Shown: positions 26,501-41,500 of the stretch, in pieces
Position numbering within the stretch: the first letter of the stretch is position 1
Layout: the number at the start of each line of letters is the position of its first letter
Assembly (NCBI GenBank): GCA_003586115.2
Contig: QVOM02000103.1
Location: 6,798,770 to 6,862,769 of the forward strand
Direction of reading: 5' to 3'
Length of the DNA: 64,000 nucleotides
Source: Salvator merianae
Lineage: Eukaryota > Chordata > Lepidosauria > Squamata > Teiidae
The notes under the pieces: model-generated
Databases searched by the model: none
What the model saw: only the letters and a program-made list of their open reading frames with translations
Told to the model about the DNA's origin: nothing
Translations under genes and position numbers: made by a program

Positions 26501-29500
26501 TTCATATGCTAGTTGCTGTCTTAAAATTCAGCCTTGTGAAAGATAAGTTAAAGACAGAAAATTGGTGGTAGAAACTTACTAGTTTTCAGTTTTTAGTGGA
26601 GGACTGCAATTTCTTGTAAGACTACCAGGGATTCTTCAATTAGTCTTTCTCTGAAAAACATTTAACTATCACCATTGAGTGTATTCTGGGTTACACCAAT
26701 TCCTATAGTGGTTAAATATAGTACGTTGAACCAAAAGGTGATTGGATTCTTAAAACTGACATATGAAGAATATGTGGCGATTTGAAACATCCTTTCGTAT
26801 CATCCTTTAAAAACATAGGTTGATTTGTGAAATCAAATGAGAATATTGTAAGAATTTATATGGTGAGGTGGATTTTTGCTCAACAGAAGTATAAATTACA
26901 AAAGGAAACTTCCTTGGTTTCTATGCTTTCTTGCCATCTTTCTCGGCATAGGTGGCTGATCGTCTGTTTTCATCGTTTGGTCAAGATATCTTGGATGCTC
27001 TCTATTGGACAGCTACAGAACCAAAGGAGAGGAAAAGAGCACACATAGGTGTGATTCCCCATTTTTTCATGGCAGTTCTGTATGTTTGTATCCTTCTGTG
27101 GCAGAATTACAGATCATTTTATTATATGTGCATGCTATTAGTGTTTCATGAATTTTTAAAATCTGAAAGTCACGTTTATGTGCTTGATTTTCAAAATTGC
27201 ACCAGAAAATTTCTAACACAATGATTAAAATGAGATTTTTAAAACCTCACAACATTAACACAAAATTTGAGTTAAGATATTTCTTTTCACTATCAGTGTC
27301 CTTCTTTATATTTGCTTGGTTAGTTATGAATACATGTCACTAAGATGGGACAACTTGCCAAAGTCAGTGGAATAAAATGTGAACTAGGAAGAGGTTCAGA
27401 AAACTATAGCTATAACAATAAAGGGCTAGAGCAACTTCAGTACAAGAAAAGATTGCAAAGTTTGAAGCTTCTGAGTTTGGTAAAGAGCAACTATAACAAA
27501 GCTGTATGAAATTATGGAAGGTGTAAAAAAAGTAGATATAGAAAGTTTCTCCTTTTTCTAAAATACAACATCCAAGGCCCTAACACAAAACTGAATCTTC
27601 AGAGACTCATGATCCAACTATTATTTTTTCACACAAATCGTAGCTAAATTACAGAATTTGCATTATTTTAAAAAAAGATAGGACCAGTTCATTGAAAACA
27701 TGATCATTAGTGGTTCCTAAGGTTAATTGTAGATGTGTTCAGTACAGTATAGTAATAAGCGCTAAGAAAAACCTGTTATCAAGGGTGGTATTATAGGGTT
27801 CCTATAATCCTTAAGTTAGTTACTATGAGATATAGTCACTGAACAAGAAACTCTTAGTATGACTTGAGTGTGTTTGGTGCAAATACAGTGTCATACAGTG
27901 TAGCTATTTTTCTTAATGGCATAGCTGCTGAGTTCATAAGTAAACCTAGAGCTCTGTCAACTTATGTTACATTAAGGGTGACTGAGAGAATGAGAAAAAT
28001 GAAGGATATGCAGCCTTGTACTTATTGGAGGAAAGAAAAAATAAAAATGTTTTTTGGGGTTTTTTTACTTATTTTATACCAGCCTCCCAAATGGTTAAGA
28101 TTCCTCTTATTCTACTGTTTTTATTGCTACCATCCAGTTAACTCTCTTGGAGGCATTTTTTATCTGATACAAAACACTGTATGAATAATTGTAACAACTG
28201 TTAGCTAGTACTTCTGTATGAAAATAACATCATTTCAGAATGTTCCTGAAATAACTTTTAGAATATGTAGAATAGCAGTGTCGAATATATAGCATTATAA
28301 ATACATTATCATTCCTAAACCAAAGAAGCTAGTGTGAGAATATGGCTGCTAAAGTGAATTTAGTTCAAAACCTATGTGACATATGTAAGAACTCACAGCT
28401 ACTGTGATTTTGCCATCCTTTTGGTCACACACTTTTAGGCAACTGTAAGCCATGTAGAATGGCAAAACTGTTGAACCTTCTCTTGGAAATTGTGCAGTTG
28501 GTCTGTAATAAATAATTACACTAAGTGTCAAGCCTGGCAAAACTGTTGGGGTGGTTGTGGTATGTGGGTGTCCTCTGGCTTGCTCAGATGACTGATGTCA
28601 TAGAGGTGACACTTGAACAGTGAGGTGAACTAATGGATGAACTAATGGGAGCATATATCTTGGGGAATGGAGCTTGCATGAATACTACTTGCTGCCTTGT
28701 GACTTTCCCAGCTTGCAAAGGAAGCTGCTAAGGTCATTTCCTGAGGGAAATGAAGGCCCTGGCTGGAAGTTGTGTAGACATGCATGCTACAGCTGTTCAC
28801 ACAGACACCCATGCGGTCCAAGTTTCTCTAGAGATGTTTAGATCACTAATTAAAAGAAACTTTGAAAAGTATTTTAAGAGTTTAAAATGAAGAGTTAATA
28901 GTATAGCACAATGAAATTTGAGTCTGTTTTGGTCATTTTCTGGTTGCATTTCAAAATTCAGGAGAAAAAAGTAGTTTGATACTTCTAGAGGCTTTTCCTT
29001 AATATATCTGATTCCAGTCTTGCATGCTATCCTTATAATGGTCCAAGCAACAACGCTCAATGTAGCCTTCAACTCTCACAATAAGTCACTTCTTACTATC
29101 ATGATGTCTAACAATGTAAGTGTTCAGTGGGTACAGTACTTGTTTCACAAAGTTTTGTATATACGCTACTTTTATTGATTATGATGTGACAGTATTACTG
29201 TTAACTTATTTATGTTATCAATTAACTTTTTTGTAGTGTATGACTTCTAAACTGACTTTTAAAAATCTGAATTATCGGAATATTGCTTTTTTTAAATTGC
29301 AGTTTGTTGAAATAAAAGGAAGTGTGTTCAAGAAGTTTGAGAAGAACAATCTGTTTCAGATGTCAAACAGTGGTATGTATGTTTCTAAGGGGTAGTTGAT
29401 TCAGTACATACAGCTAATCCATTTACCATGAGATAACAGTCTTGTAACATATGGAATATGCAATTGAATTTATTTGCAGCACAAGGTTAAATCATCAAAA

Positions 29501-32500
29501 AATCTACAGATTTTGTGATGTTCAGCATATCAGGACCTTGTTCTGCACAGACCTCTCATCCATAGTCTAGTGATATTGGAAATATTGCTAGAAATGAGTT
29601 ATTATTAATGTTTAAAATTTAAATATTCTTACGGACTGAGGATTTGCTACTGATATCAAGCAATTAAATGTATGGATTAGTAAAAATTAATAGAACTTAA
29701 GTTATCCATGATAGTTTCAATTGTATTTTACTAGCACTTAAACCACATTTAGTTAGTCTAGATCCAGCTATAGTAAAATAATTGTATAGCATCGCTGCAT
29801 TAATATTTTCCTCAGTAAGAATATACATTTGTCAATACACCTACTTTTAATTATAAATGTCCAAGTGATTAAAGTTGCAAATAATTATAATTGTACTTCC
29901 TAGAACCTTATCATTGAGTAGACAGCGTTAAACTATTCTATATTAGTTAACTCATTGTAGAACAGTTTTTACCTGTTCCTAGGACCTGTTCACACTTTAG
30001 TGTAGCGAGCATCCGGATGCTCCACTAGCACACAGTGCATCCGCATTCTGCGGAGGCCCAAGCATTTGAGAGCATCTGCAGATGCTCCCAATTGCTATTA
30101 GCTGTGGACAACTAAATCATTGTCCACAACTGTACCAGGAACAGCTGGATTGTTCCTGGTATACAGCGTTCACACCTACTTCCAGGTGTAAATACTGCAG
30201 GCCACAGTGCAGCTGTGCAGTTGTGTGCCATGTCCCTGGTTGCCCATGGCAGCAGCCAGGCGTTTCCATAGCCGTTGTAATGGTGGATGGCTAGCATTTG
30301 CTCTGTGAGTGCTGGAGGACCAGATCCAGGCTGTCCTAACCCTCGCAGTACAGATAGTCGCCTCCCCGCAGGGACTGTTCCAGCTTAGAATGGTAGGGAT
30401 TCTACCATTCTAAGCTGGAAAGTGCAAACAGGCCCCTAGAAAGCAAGAATGATCTGAATTCAGTAAAGAACAGACATTCAACTTTTAAATTTAGGTTCAG
30501 AGACCGGTCAGAATGTTTAACACATCAGATGCAGGTAAGCTGGAACATTCTGCTTAGATTTGACCCATCTATTTGTTTCAGAATAGAATCTGGGCTTCAG
30601 CAATCTCTATTAATTTCACATTTTTTTCTGGTAACATGTTCAAATTTAATAGTGCATTAAATGCATATCAGAGTTTAAATCATTGAGTTCATTCACATAT
30701 TAAAACACATGTAGAACCTAGAAATCTCTTCCTGCATCCATAAACTAGAACTCATAGTTGCATATTTTGGTGACTCACTTGGATTCCTGGATGAACATGC
30801 GGTGTATTGAGTTTCATATTTACCATAACTTATCTTAAATTAAAAATAGCATATGAAATAAAGTAAGCAATACCAAAACGCAATTTTGTGTAGCATCTTT
30901 GTGTATATTTATGCCCTTCCCTGATCTATAATATGGATTAGATTAGACTTTCCTGTAATACTTGTTTTGTAGTGCTAGTAATGTATACAAGAGTTAGGTT
31001 CCGTATTTTAAAGGGGTAATTCTGCTGAAGCAGGAAGCAAATGTTAAATTCAGCATATGTTGATTTAAGTAATGACACAAGCCATTTCTTAAGCCATGGA
31101 GAAACAAATACATGTATATTATTAATCTTGGAAATCGCTTATGAACTGAGAAATTCTTCAGAAATTCTTTAGAGGTTTAAAAGATTTCTCTACAGAGAGC
31201 TAAGCTTTGGAAAGGTCTAGATTTATTTCAGAGTAAGGATCTTGATATGGAATGGCTCCCAAAACTATTCTCTGCTTGAGGGATATTAGAGTTGTTCTAA
31301 CTCATTAGAAAACCCACTGTATAGAATCAGAACAATTTTGTCTTTTGGCTGTGTGTGTCTTACATTTACTAGTATTTAGTTGTTTGTAAATGTAGGAAGG
31401 GGAGGTGCTCGATGTTAACATTTCAGATTAATGAAGCAGCATTTATTCTCACTTAGACTTTTGACCATCTAGCAACCATGCAAACCTGCTATATTTTCTT
31501 TCCTAATGAAATCTTCACACACCTGTATAAATGGGAAATAGTTTTTCTCTTTGCTTCAGACCTCTCACCATTTTTTAAAGTAAAAAAATGTTATTACTCT
31601 AACTTGCTAAGAAACCTGCACTTCAAAAAGTCTAGACTGATATTTGTTGATTATTCTTTTTAGATATCAAGGAGAGGTTCACCAACTATGTGCTCTTACT
31701 GATTGTTTGCCTAAGAAATATGGAACAATTTTCATGGAATCCAGGTACAGAAAATTGCAGATAAATTTCAGAAGTTGAATAATTAACAAACATGTTGGCT
31801 TGTATTGACTGCCAGCAACATGCTAAGATTTTTGTGCTTAACCTGGAAAGCATACATAGTCCCTTCCCCACCCCTACCCCCGGCTCGCAAATTAATTATT
31901 GCCTAATTTTTAAAAAAAAAATATTTTGTTTCTTTATTTAGATTGGTTTTTGTTTAAAAATGCAAAGTTGCCTATCTTTTGGGTAAATATGTTTATACAG
32001 AAGTGGTCCACTTCATTAATTGTTCTAGCACATTATTGTTGGTTCTTCTCATTATACCAGCAGACTTATACCTTTTCCTAGTAACAGTGGTTTTCAATTT
32101 TTAAAACCTCCTTTCTAACCTGGAATTCTAGTGGAAGAGGTCTCCTCCCCGGTTTGCTGTTTAGTCTTTTCTTTTGGTTTCAGAAAGAGAAGCCAGAGCT
32201 CTAACCCTAAATGGCATCTTATCTGTGTAAATAACAGAAAATAGTCAAACGGAACTTTAAAGGATTTAATATGATAAGAATGATAATAAATAATAGCAAT
32301 TTTTATACTTCTTATAGAGGCTGGCAATGGCTGGGAGAGACTATGATGGGCCCAAATTGCACTTAAGTCACATAATGAAGTCATTGCAAAGCCCAGTGCT
32401 GCCGTGGGTGTCCCCATCCTGTTCATTCTCCAAAAAGGCTGGGAATGGCAACCAGAAGTAAGATGAACTAAGATAGGTGTTCTGCCTTACCAGCTCAACA

Positions 32501-35500
32501 CCAGTGTAAGAGGGCTATGGTCATTTAAAATGCTTTGTAAAGCATTTGAAATGGTGTTTGCGCATTCCTAGCAACATTTTTCTTGAAAGGGAGTGAAAGA
32601 GACATTCCTGGTCAACAGTGTGCAATGAGTAACTATGGAAGGTAGAAGCTTATGGGATTTTGAAAAGTCTTGACTTTTCCAGTCTTATTTGGCAACCTTC
32701 TATAGGGGTTGACTATTGAGCCACACAATGTATTTTATATTTTTTGAAGTTGCTATTTGCATTGTGTCATATTTGTTTTTCCCTTCTTTGCAGATCATCT
32801 TTGGGTATTGTTCCCAGATGTCTGTATGGTAATTGCTTCAGAAATTGCTGTGGATATTGTAAAACATGCTTTTATAACAAAATTCAATGACATCACAGCT
32901 GATGTAAGAATATATTTATTATTTCTTATGGTACACAAGATGACAATACTTAAAAATTTGAAATATTTCTGACTTCCTCATTTAATGCACAGTATCAAAA
33001 TTGCTGCAAATAAAAGGACAGGCTGTTTGTTCAACTACTAATCCTTTACAATCAAAGTTGATTTGATACATTAGAGTTCTAGAATGACTGAAGTTTTTTA
33101 TGAATAACTATCACAGAACAGTGTGTAAATTTTGTGCACTTGAAACTGAAGCATCTTGTTTTTGCTTTGAGTTGGAGCAAAACTAAAAACATCTTGAGTT
33201 TTGCCACAGTGCTCAGGTGCTTAGTTGGAACATTAAATGTTCGCTGTAGAGGGGTGCTTAGACCCCCATACTGAAATGAGTGGTAAAATAGCGTGCCTGA
33301 TTCATATGACCTAAGCCACTGATGGATGTGGTGATATTTAAAGAATTTTTAAATTTTTCATAGAAGACAATGGTGCTTAGACAAATCAAAATAAAAAAAA
33401 AACCCACCAGATTTGTGGGTTGAGTAGTAGGTAGCACCTGTCATGGTGCACCACCCACCTAGTTTTGATCTCTGAAAAGGCACCCTTGAAACCCCTTTAT
33501 AGTTTTCAAACTTTCATTGCATCTTATAAACTAGAGTGCATGTTATGGCCCACAACCCTTAGGAATCATGGATGTTGCTTGCTTCCCGATCTACAAAATG
33601 ATTACACAATCTTACAAGTTGTAAAGAACGTTTATGCTTTCCCTCTTATTTATTCCTTTGGAATGTTTGAAAGTCCATAAAGATTACCAGATTGGTCCAT
33701 TGTTTCATAGGTTGGGTGATAGGTATAAGGCATTCTTTTCTACCATCCACCTGAGTTGGGAGGCCCTATGACAAATTAAAGTTAGAAAACCAGATATCCA
33801 TTGAAACATTTCTAAATAACAGACTATTTTGTTTTTCAGGATCAGAACAAGCTATCTTTTAAATGGGTGTTATGTTTCCAGGTCAAAACGCTTAAAGCAA
33901 TGTAGTTCAATTTTGGAATGTTTCTGTTCAATTTTTTATGCACATCTCTACTTAAAACTGCATTTGCCATGCAAATCAAGGCTGGCTACCCAGTTGTCCT
34001 TCAGATGTAGGTGGTCCAAAACTCATACCATTACTAACCACACTGTTTATGAATGATAAGAATGAAAATAAAAGGGTACAGCTAGTCATCCCTGTTTAAG
34101 TAGCTAAAACAGACCCATTCTTTTGAAGATTCCCAGGATATTAGAATATCTGGTTTAGGTCTTAGAGTGAAGGATAGGTTATAAATACAGATAACAACAG
34201 AATTAATAAGTTAAAAGAAGCTACTTTTGCTTTCTCTTAGGAATCTGGTTGCTGATCCATAATTAATATTTTTTGTCAAACAATCATTAAGTTAGGCCAA
34301 GGTTTTTACAATTAAAGGCTTATAATATTATTGTTCTAAATAGGCTTGTAATATTATTGTTCTAATTATTGGTATTAACAGGAACTATAATTAAAAGACC
34401 TGCATGTGTTTCTTTGTTCTCAGGTCTACAGTGAATACAGAGCCAGCCTTGCATTTGACCTTGTAAGCAGTCGACAGAAAAACGTAGGTGGCAGATTAAA
34501 AAGTATATGTTCCTTGTAGTAGCTGATGTTTTCACTTTTGTTGCAAAAAATAATTAAGTAGTTATTTTAATAGTTTGATTTTAAGTGTGAGGAATTAAAA
34601 TATTCTTAGACAATGTACTTGAATTTTAATATTAGAAGTTCATCCAGTGTTCTTTACAACCTGCTCTTTGTGTAGTACAGGGTGCATTATAGATCTGTGG
34701 GGGCACATGTTACTAGACTTTAACATTGTATCTGAAAATATACACGAGTGAATTCAATAAGTCAGGCATGCTCAAACACAAAACACAGTTAATCAGTGTA
34801 ATGTACTCTGACCATTATAAACCACAACTGCTGAGTATTAAGTACTGAGTGACATCAGCTTTCTTAAGAGAAGAATCTGTGAACCAGAAAAAATCTTTAT
34901 TCAGATCCCACTTCTGCCATGAACTCATGTTGCTATTTCTCAGTCCTAGTGTCAGCCCTGTCTTCTACAAATATCCTTACAGGTTGTTCTAAGAATAATT
35001 GAGAGTGTAAAATGCCTGGACACTTCAAACCACTATATAGAGAAAAATGATTATGCTCTTCCATACCTAATCTTTTAAACTTTGGCCATTATCCAAATTA
35101 TGAGGTAACAGAACAGATCGTTTCATTATTTTTTATGTCAGACAGCCAAGTTAGTTCAATCCATATATATTTATTCTTCTTCTGAGATGTAGTACTTGCA
35201 TAATAAAATGTATAGTTCTAAGGATAGCACATGTTTATGTAGTACCATCTATATATCTGTTGCTTTATGAAGAGTGAGAGGACAGATATACAATTAGAAG
35301 ACTATGCAGAGGACGGTAAAAGAAGAGTAGCTGATGCAGGCATACTGTTATTTGCCAAAAATTTATTAGAAATACAAGTTTTAAAATGGACTTGAAAGAA
35401 TTTAGAAATGGCATTGTGGAAGGAAATCAGTATGTTAGCAGGAGCAAAGAATTTGTTTAAGGAGTAGGAGATGTTAAAATGGTTGAAGCTGACCAATTTC

Positions 35501-38500
35501 AATGAATAAAAGTAATCAGCAAATGTAACATGTTAGCCTGTACAAAAAAAAAAAGAGAGAGAGATGAGAACTGGAGAGAGATAAACAATATAAGAAATTT
35601 TAAAGGGAGTTGGTGTATTTTTGGAACAAAAGGTACAGAATGTAGATAATGAATGAAGGAGAAGATAGTGAAAAACCCAGGAAGAGCAGAAAGGGATAAC
35701 CAGGGAAATGGTGATTTGTGAGCCTTGGAATTATTGGGTGCAACAGGAAGGATGGTGAAGGAACATTGGGGTATCAGAAGGCCCTGGAGACATAGATCAT
35801 AATCCAAAAATTCAGTGTGTTAACTCTAAATTTACTCCATTACTCTAAAAGAGTAAGAAACGTGATAGATGACAAAAGATGCCAGCTATATTTTTCATCC
35901 TGACACTGTAGGATTATCAACTGCTTCATCTTATTGTTGACAGCTCATATGCTCGTTGAGCTCATAATAACTTCATTATCATGGATTAGAAGGCAAAGCA
36001 GAGTAGAGGTGCACCTCTGTCATATTAGAAACTTACAGAAACTGCTATGAATAGTCTGCGTTAGCCTTCAACTGATCTGATCTGTACAGGACAGATGTGA
36101 ACTGAATTAATCAGTTCACCAGTTCAAACCTGGTTCAGCCAAATCTATTTGGCTTGCCTCTTATGTAAGAATTGCAAGCTTTTTTCTGGATGCCTGGAGA
36201 AACATGACAGGAGAAGGCAACCTCACTCTACATCTAACAGCTGATTATCACAGGGCAGAAAGCAAGCTATTTCCCTTTGCTGGGCACCCAGAGAGAAAGG
36301 AAGAAGAAGAAGAATCTGTTTCAGGAATGGGTTGATCAAAATGAGCTAGCACTGTCTTGTTAAAGTGATTGGCCAAGCCAAATCACAGTTTCTGGGCTTG
36401 TACTCACTTTATATCATATAGTAGTAATATGACCATTACGCTTAAACATTACTGGTTTTCTCCCTGCCTTTACTATCTGAAAAGCCTCCCAAGAACAGAG
36501 TTAAACTAAACAGTGTTGTAAATTAGACCTGTATTTTTGCCCGTCACAATGATTAGCAGAATGTAGTTTTACCTAGTTATTTTCAACTACTTTTAACATT
36601 TATTTTCATTAACTCAGCAGCCCCATAGTTAATTAAGATAGAAAGACCCATACCAAGTCCTGTTCTGGAAAGAAAGTCAATGAGGATAAACTCTCAGCTG
36701 CTGAACAAGCCCTGACAATGGTTCACTTACAGAAGCTAGACTAGACAGTTGATAAACCTGAAAGAAACAACATAAACCGAAACCAAGGTGTCTTTCATAA
36801 TTTTATTTTTTGAAAAATCCATAATGGGAAAAGTTTCCTTTTCAGGTACTGTATTTTATATTTTGTGTTTTTTTCATTGGTTGTTACCAAGTATTTTATA
36901 TCTAAAACACATTTTTAGAAGTATTTTGTCCATCCTTGGCCAGAAGGATATTTCTGCATGTTGATGCCATGGAAAACTGTGATAACTCAAAAAGGACTTC
37001 TGAGAGTGATAAATATAACCACTGTTCCTATCCCAAGAGAATAATTTTGTATGATTTTAAAACGAATTGGGGATGAGAGACAGAAAAGAATGTGTGTGTG
37101 TGTGTGTGTGTGTGTGTGGTGAGTGGATACAAAGGATGACCGCAGAAGGCAAGCTTGGAGGAAAGTTCTGTTTTGTCCAAATGGAAACGTAACTGAACGG
37201 AGAGAAAATGTTCTTGAACAATGAGATATAGCTGGTGACATTAACTACTGTAAAAGCAGTCATGAAAGCTGTGGGATGTGAAGTGATGAACTCATCCAGG
37301 GACAGTATTTAAAGATGGAATGGTAAACATAAGAACATAAGAGGAGCCCTGCTGGATCAGGCCACGGCCCATCTAGTCCAGCATCCTTTCTTACTCAGTG
37401 ACCCACCAGCTGCTTCTTGGCATCTCAAATAGAAGAGAAAAGCAAAATCTTCACCTGCTCTTGAGCCCCTGCAAATGGCTTTTAGAGGCATCCTGCCTGT
37501 CTCTCCAACCTAGAGGCAGTATCTAGGCATCCTTTCTAGTAGCCATTGATACACCTGACCTTCATGAATTTGTCTAACCAAGTTTTACTGGAACCATACC
37601 ATTACTTCTCCATCCTGTCTCTCCTTCATAAGCCCTATACAAGAGCTAGGTTTGACCAACGTGACATTATGTTCAAACTGGGCTGTTACCAGAATATTCC
37701 CTATGACAGGAGAACATGTGTGGGCGGGGGGAGGCAGCAATGGAAGACTCTTAACTTTTCTTCTTGAACTGTTGCCTTTACAATAGTATTAGGAGTAGAC
37801 ACATGGCGCCCCTGTTAGCAAACTTTAATATGCTTGACAACAAAGGGAAATTGCATATCCTGCTAAGAGGCCTGGAAAAACATACGGTTTAAAATGTGGC
37901 ACTTTTTGTGCGAAGACAATACCTTCACCTGCTCTCAACTCCCTGCAAATGGCATCTAGAGGCATCTTGCCTCTCTCCAATCTGGAGGCAGTCACTATGC
38001 TGGAAATAGGGCTGACAAGATAGTATATGAACTACTGTATCCTAGTTATAAATGCTTTTTCTGTGATTCATGACTGTGGCTATGACATCTTGTATTTTTC
38101 TTAATTTTTAAGAAGTTCTTCTATTCAACAGCCAAGCACTAGTGTGCTGTTAAGTGTCTTGGCAGTCTTGTGTAAAATATATGATGACTTATCTTCCTTT
38201 ATAGGTCAGTGAAAGTAAATTGCATTAGTTTTAGTTGGATTCCCGCAAACATTTATTTCACAGTGTTCAAGGTCAAGTTTTCTACAGCTGAAAATAAGCT
38301 TTTATTGTCTTCCAAACTGATACTGTAAGAAAGGTTGATACTGTCCAAAATGTGTAGCCAGTCACAGTGGAACTTGTCCTGTTACTTCTTCTGCTGCTGG
38401 GTTTTACTTTAAAAACTCAGATTCTGTTCCTCTTTCCTTAGGCATACACAGATTACAGTGACTCTGTTTCCAGGAGAATGGGCTTCATTCCTCTCCCATT

Positions 38501-41500
38501 GGCTGTTTTAGTAAGTCATGTATTTCTTGTCACACAGCAGTATCCTTCAATAATGAGTAAAATTTTTACCATTTTCCTGTGCCCTTAAGTTTGTATTTCT
38601 GAAGGTGGGTACTGTATGATGCAGACTGTAGTTTGTGTCCACATAATATAAGCTAAAAAGGAATTGAGGGTGTGTATTTTATTTAGCTAACCTTTAATTA
38701 TCTTAGACTTTATTATATTAATTGATTGAGCAGCTGAGTATGGCTTTTGATTAAAGCACAAATGAAAATTCCTTTCATAGTCAATGAAACTGAACAGTTA
38801 CATAACCATTTCCCTGAAATTGCTGAAAGCAGGAGTGTTTAAAAGGGGTTAGCCATAGGGGTATACGAATGGCTACTTCAGAGCCTTAAAAAACAACCAT
38901 GCCTGCTCAAATATAGGTGTGGGATTAGGTGTATTGGCACACCTTTGGTAAGCCCTAGGATGAGGGAGGAGAACTTAGCTGAAGACATCTGTGCCTGTGA
39001 CTTTTCACTTTCACCATCTTCCCTTCCAGATCTTTGGAGTAGGGGCAGGGTCTGTGCTGTTGTATTGCACAGTGATGCCATTGTCACATGATGCTCATTT
39101 CCAGATCTCTCAGACCCATATCAGCATCACAAAGCAGACATAACAGTTCAGTTTAACATTATTTGTTCTTTCTGGATTTGGCACAGCCTAGGAAAGTACA
39201 AAGAGGTAAAAATTTGACCATTACATTGTGATGGCATTGACCTTAAAGCTGCCTAGTTAGCTGTGTTGTCTATAAATACAACTATCATTGACCTTTAGAG
39301 ATGTGAAAAATGGTGTTCCTAACCATATGAACCTTCCTGCACCTTCTTTTGTGGGTTCAGTCTTTGTGCATGCTAGCCCACTTTACTGGCCTTTCAGAAA
39401 TGGGGAGGCACTTATCCTTCATTCTGAAAGCTGAGGGGAAGAGGAAAGGGCCATTAAGTACGATTTCAATTCTATTGTGCCTATCAGCACTTCAGCTCCC
39501 CCCTGCAGCCTCCTGAATGCATCTGAGCACAATAAGTGCTCCTTTCTCCACAAATGAAGCCCATACAAAAAGCAGTGTTATTTTGTCATTAGAAGCCAAA
39601 TACATAGATGGAATGGCAGCAACAGAAGGGCATTGACAGACACTGTCATCACAAAGTGAGTCATAGAAGGTGCTTGTAAGTATGACCTCTGTGCTGCCAT
39701 AATACTTGGTGCTGAGAACTGGGTCTTCATTGGTGGCACACATCACTAACCTGGCTTTCCCCTAGCACCAGGAGATAAGACATGTCAAGGAGAGTAAGGA
39801 GATGTGGGCAGGTGATGTTCAAGCTTGTAATGTGTGGCACGGCAGAGAGCAGACTAAAATGTTTAGATTTGTAAGTGTGGGACTGTAGGAAGGTAGGGCA
39901 TACTGTTAAGATATATATTACTTTTTTTGTGCTTTTGAAGCCATGATTTCTTATCAGTAAGCCTACCAATACTTTGAAAGTGCATTTTCTTGCATCCTTG
40001 CGCTTTCTTAACAAAGGCCTACAGTGGTGGTTATAACAGCTCTAGAATACGAAGTTTATCTTGGCTCAGGACCACCTTCCTTGTGAGTTTAGGGAAATGA
40101 GTATGGAGATCTCAGCCCATTCCTAAGAAGAATGCATTAGTGTTACTGACCAAAACATTCTTAGCCAAAGTAAGGCCTCCAGGAAGGCATGTTTTGATGG
40201 GTACACTTGTGAAAGTATCAGCTTCTGATAAAGTGTCATTCTTGCCTGAAGAAGACCATTATGCAGTGACAGATAGTTAAAACATCCTGGCCCTGGCCCT
40301 TATAGGCCCTGGTCAAGGCAAGCCCTAACAGGTGGGCTTCCAGTGTAAGTCTGGGACCTTTCCAAATGGTGCAGCATGCCACTTTGCACACTCTTTTCAC
40401 TCATTCATAGAAATGAATGAGATATAACAGGAAGATATAACTTTATTACATTGGCAGTAACTGTTTTCTCTTTTCCCATAACAAGCTACCTTTTAAAGTG
40501 GTGCTTAATTTAAAAAAACAACTTGGAAAGTGGCATATTGACAAAGCTTTGGAGGTTTCTATCAGAAGCACATCTAGTGTGCCCATATGAACTTAAAAGT
40601 TCAAAATAAATCTTGTCCATTGTTAGTAGGATAGTTCATTGACACTCAACTTACTGTCAGAATAGAACTTGTACAGTAGAAGTTTGATTTTTTTATATCA
40701 TTTAATACTTATCAATTAAAAATGTAATATACAATATACATTTAAATTAAAACAAACTGCATTATCTATGTTTAAATATAGTATTAGGAAGGCAAGCGAC
40801 TAAAATGTGTGGGCAAAGATTAAATTTACTTAATTTAATTTGTTTTAAAGTTCCATAGCGAATTGTTAACTATGACTTAGCCAGAATATCTTCTTACCTA
40901 GCATTGACTAACGGACTAAACAAACATGTGCAATCCTTAAATAATTTGTTGAGGCTAAGAAGGAGAACTGGTTGATGAAAAAGGAAGGCTTGTTTTTAAG
41001 AGTAATCAAGAATAGTATGAGGTACCAAAAATTATAATATTTAGATTGAAATTTGTTTACTTATTTTAAAATAATTAGCAAGCTATTTCATTTTTGTCAT
41101 GAATATAATTAACTTTTTTGTAAATTCATTTATGCCCGTTTTATTTTCCTTCTCTAGCTTATTAGAGTTATTACAAGTTCAGTAAAAGTACAAGGTGTCT
41201 TGGCATATGCTTGTGTTGTCCTCTTCTATTGTGGGTAAGTGCAGTTTGAAATTTCTTTGTACAGCTTATTTCCAACAAAGAAAGTGAGCTGTATAGACTT
41301 TTCTTTATATATTAAGAAATCAAATAAAGATAGTCATGAATATGTAACATGCCTTTACCATCTGCATTCGTCTACAGGAAGTTTTTCTTGCATTTTTTTT
41401 TCTGTTTGACTCTGTTTTATGTATATACTGAAAAAAAATGCATTTCAATTTATATTCTACTGTTATACGAAGAGAAATTGCCATGACACTTCCTAACCTT

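Larger units (their letters stand above)
34484..38441 (+). other. TAPT1 intron 10
   Basis: It contains a (TG)n tract at 37091 and two CR1 3' ends at 37328 and 37918. The part 35280-35820 is purine-rich with long but featureless frames. The part 36000-36400 has a gttcaccagttcaaacctgg-type inverted motif that may be another decayed DNA element; I could not define its ends. Confidence 0.6.

Noticed and set aside
32115..32426. 103-codon minus-strand frame in intron 8
   Set aside because: No family resemblance, and it lies in sequence with low complexity and short repeats.
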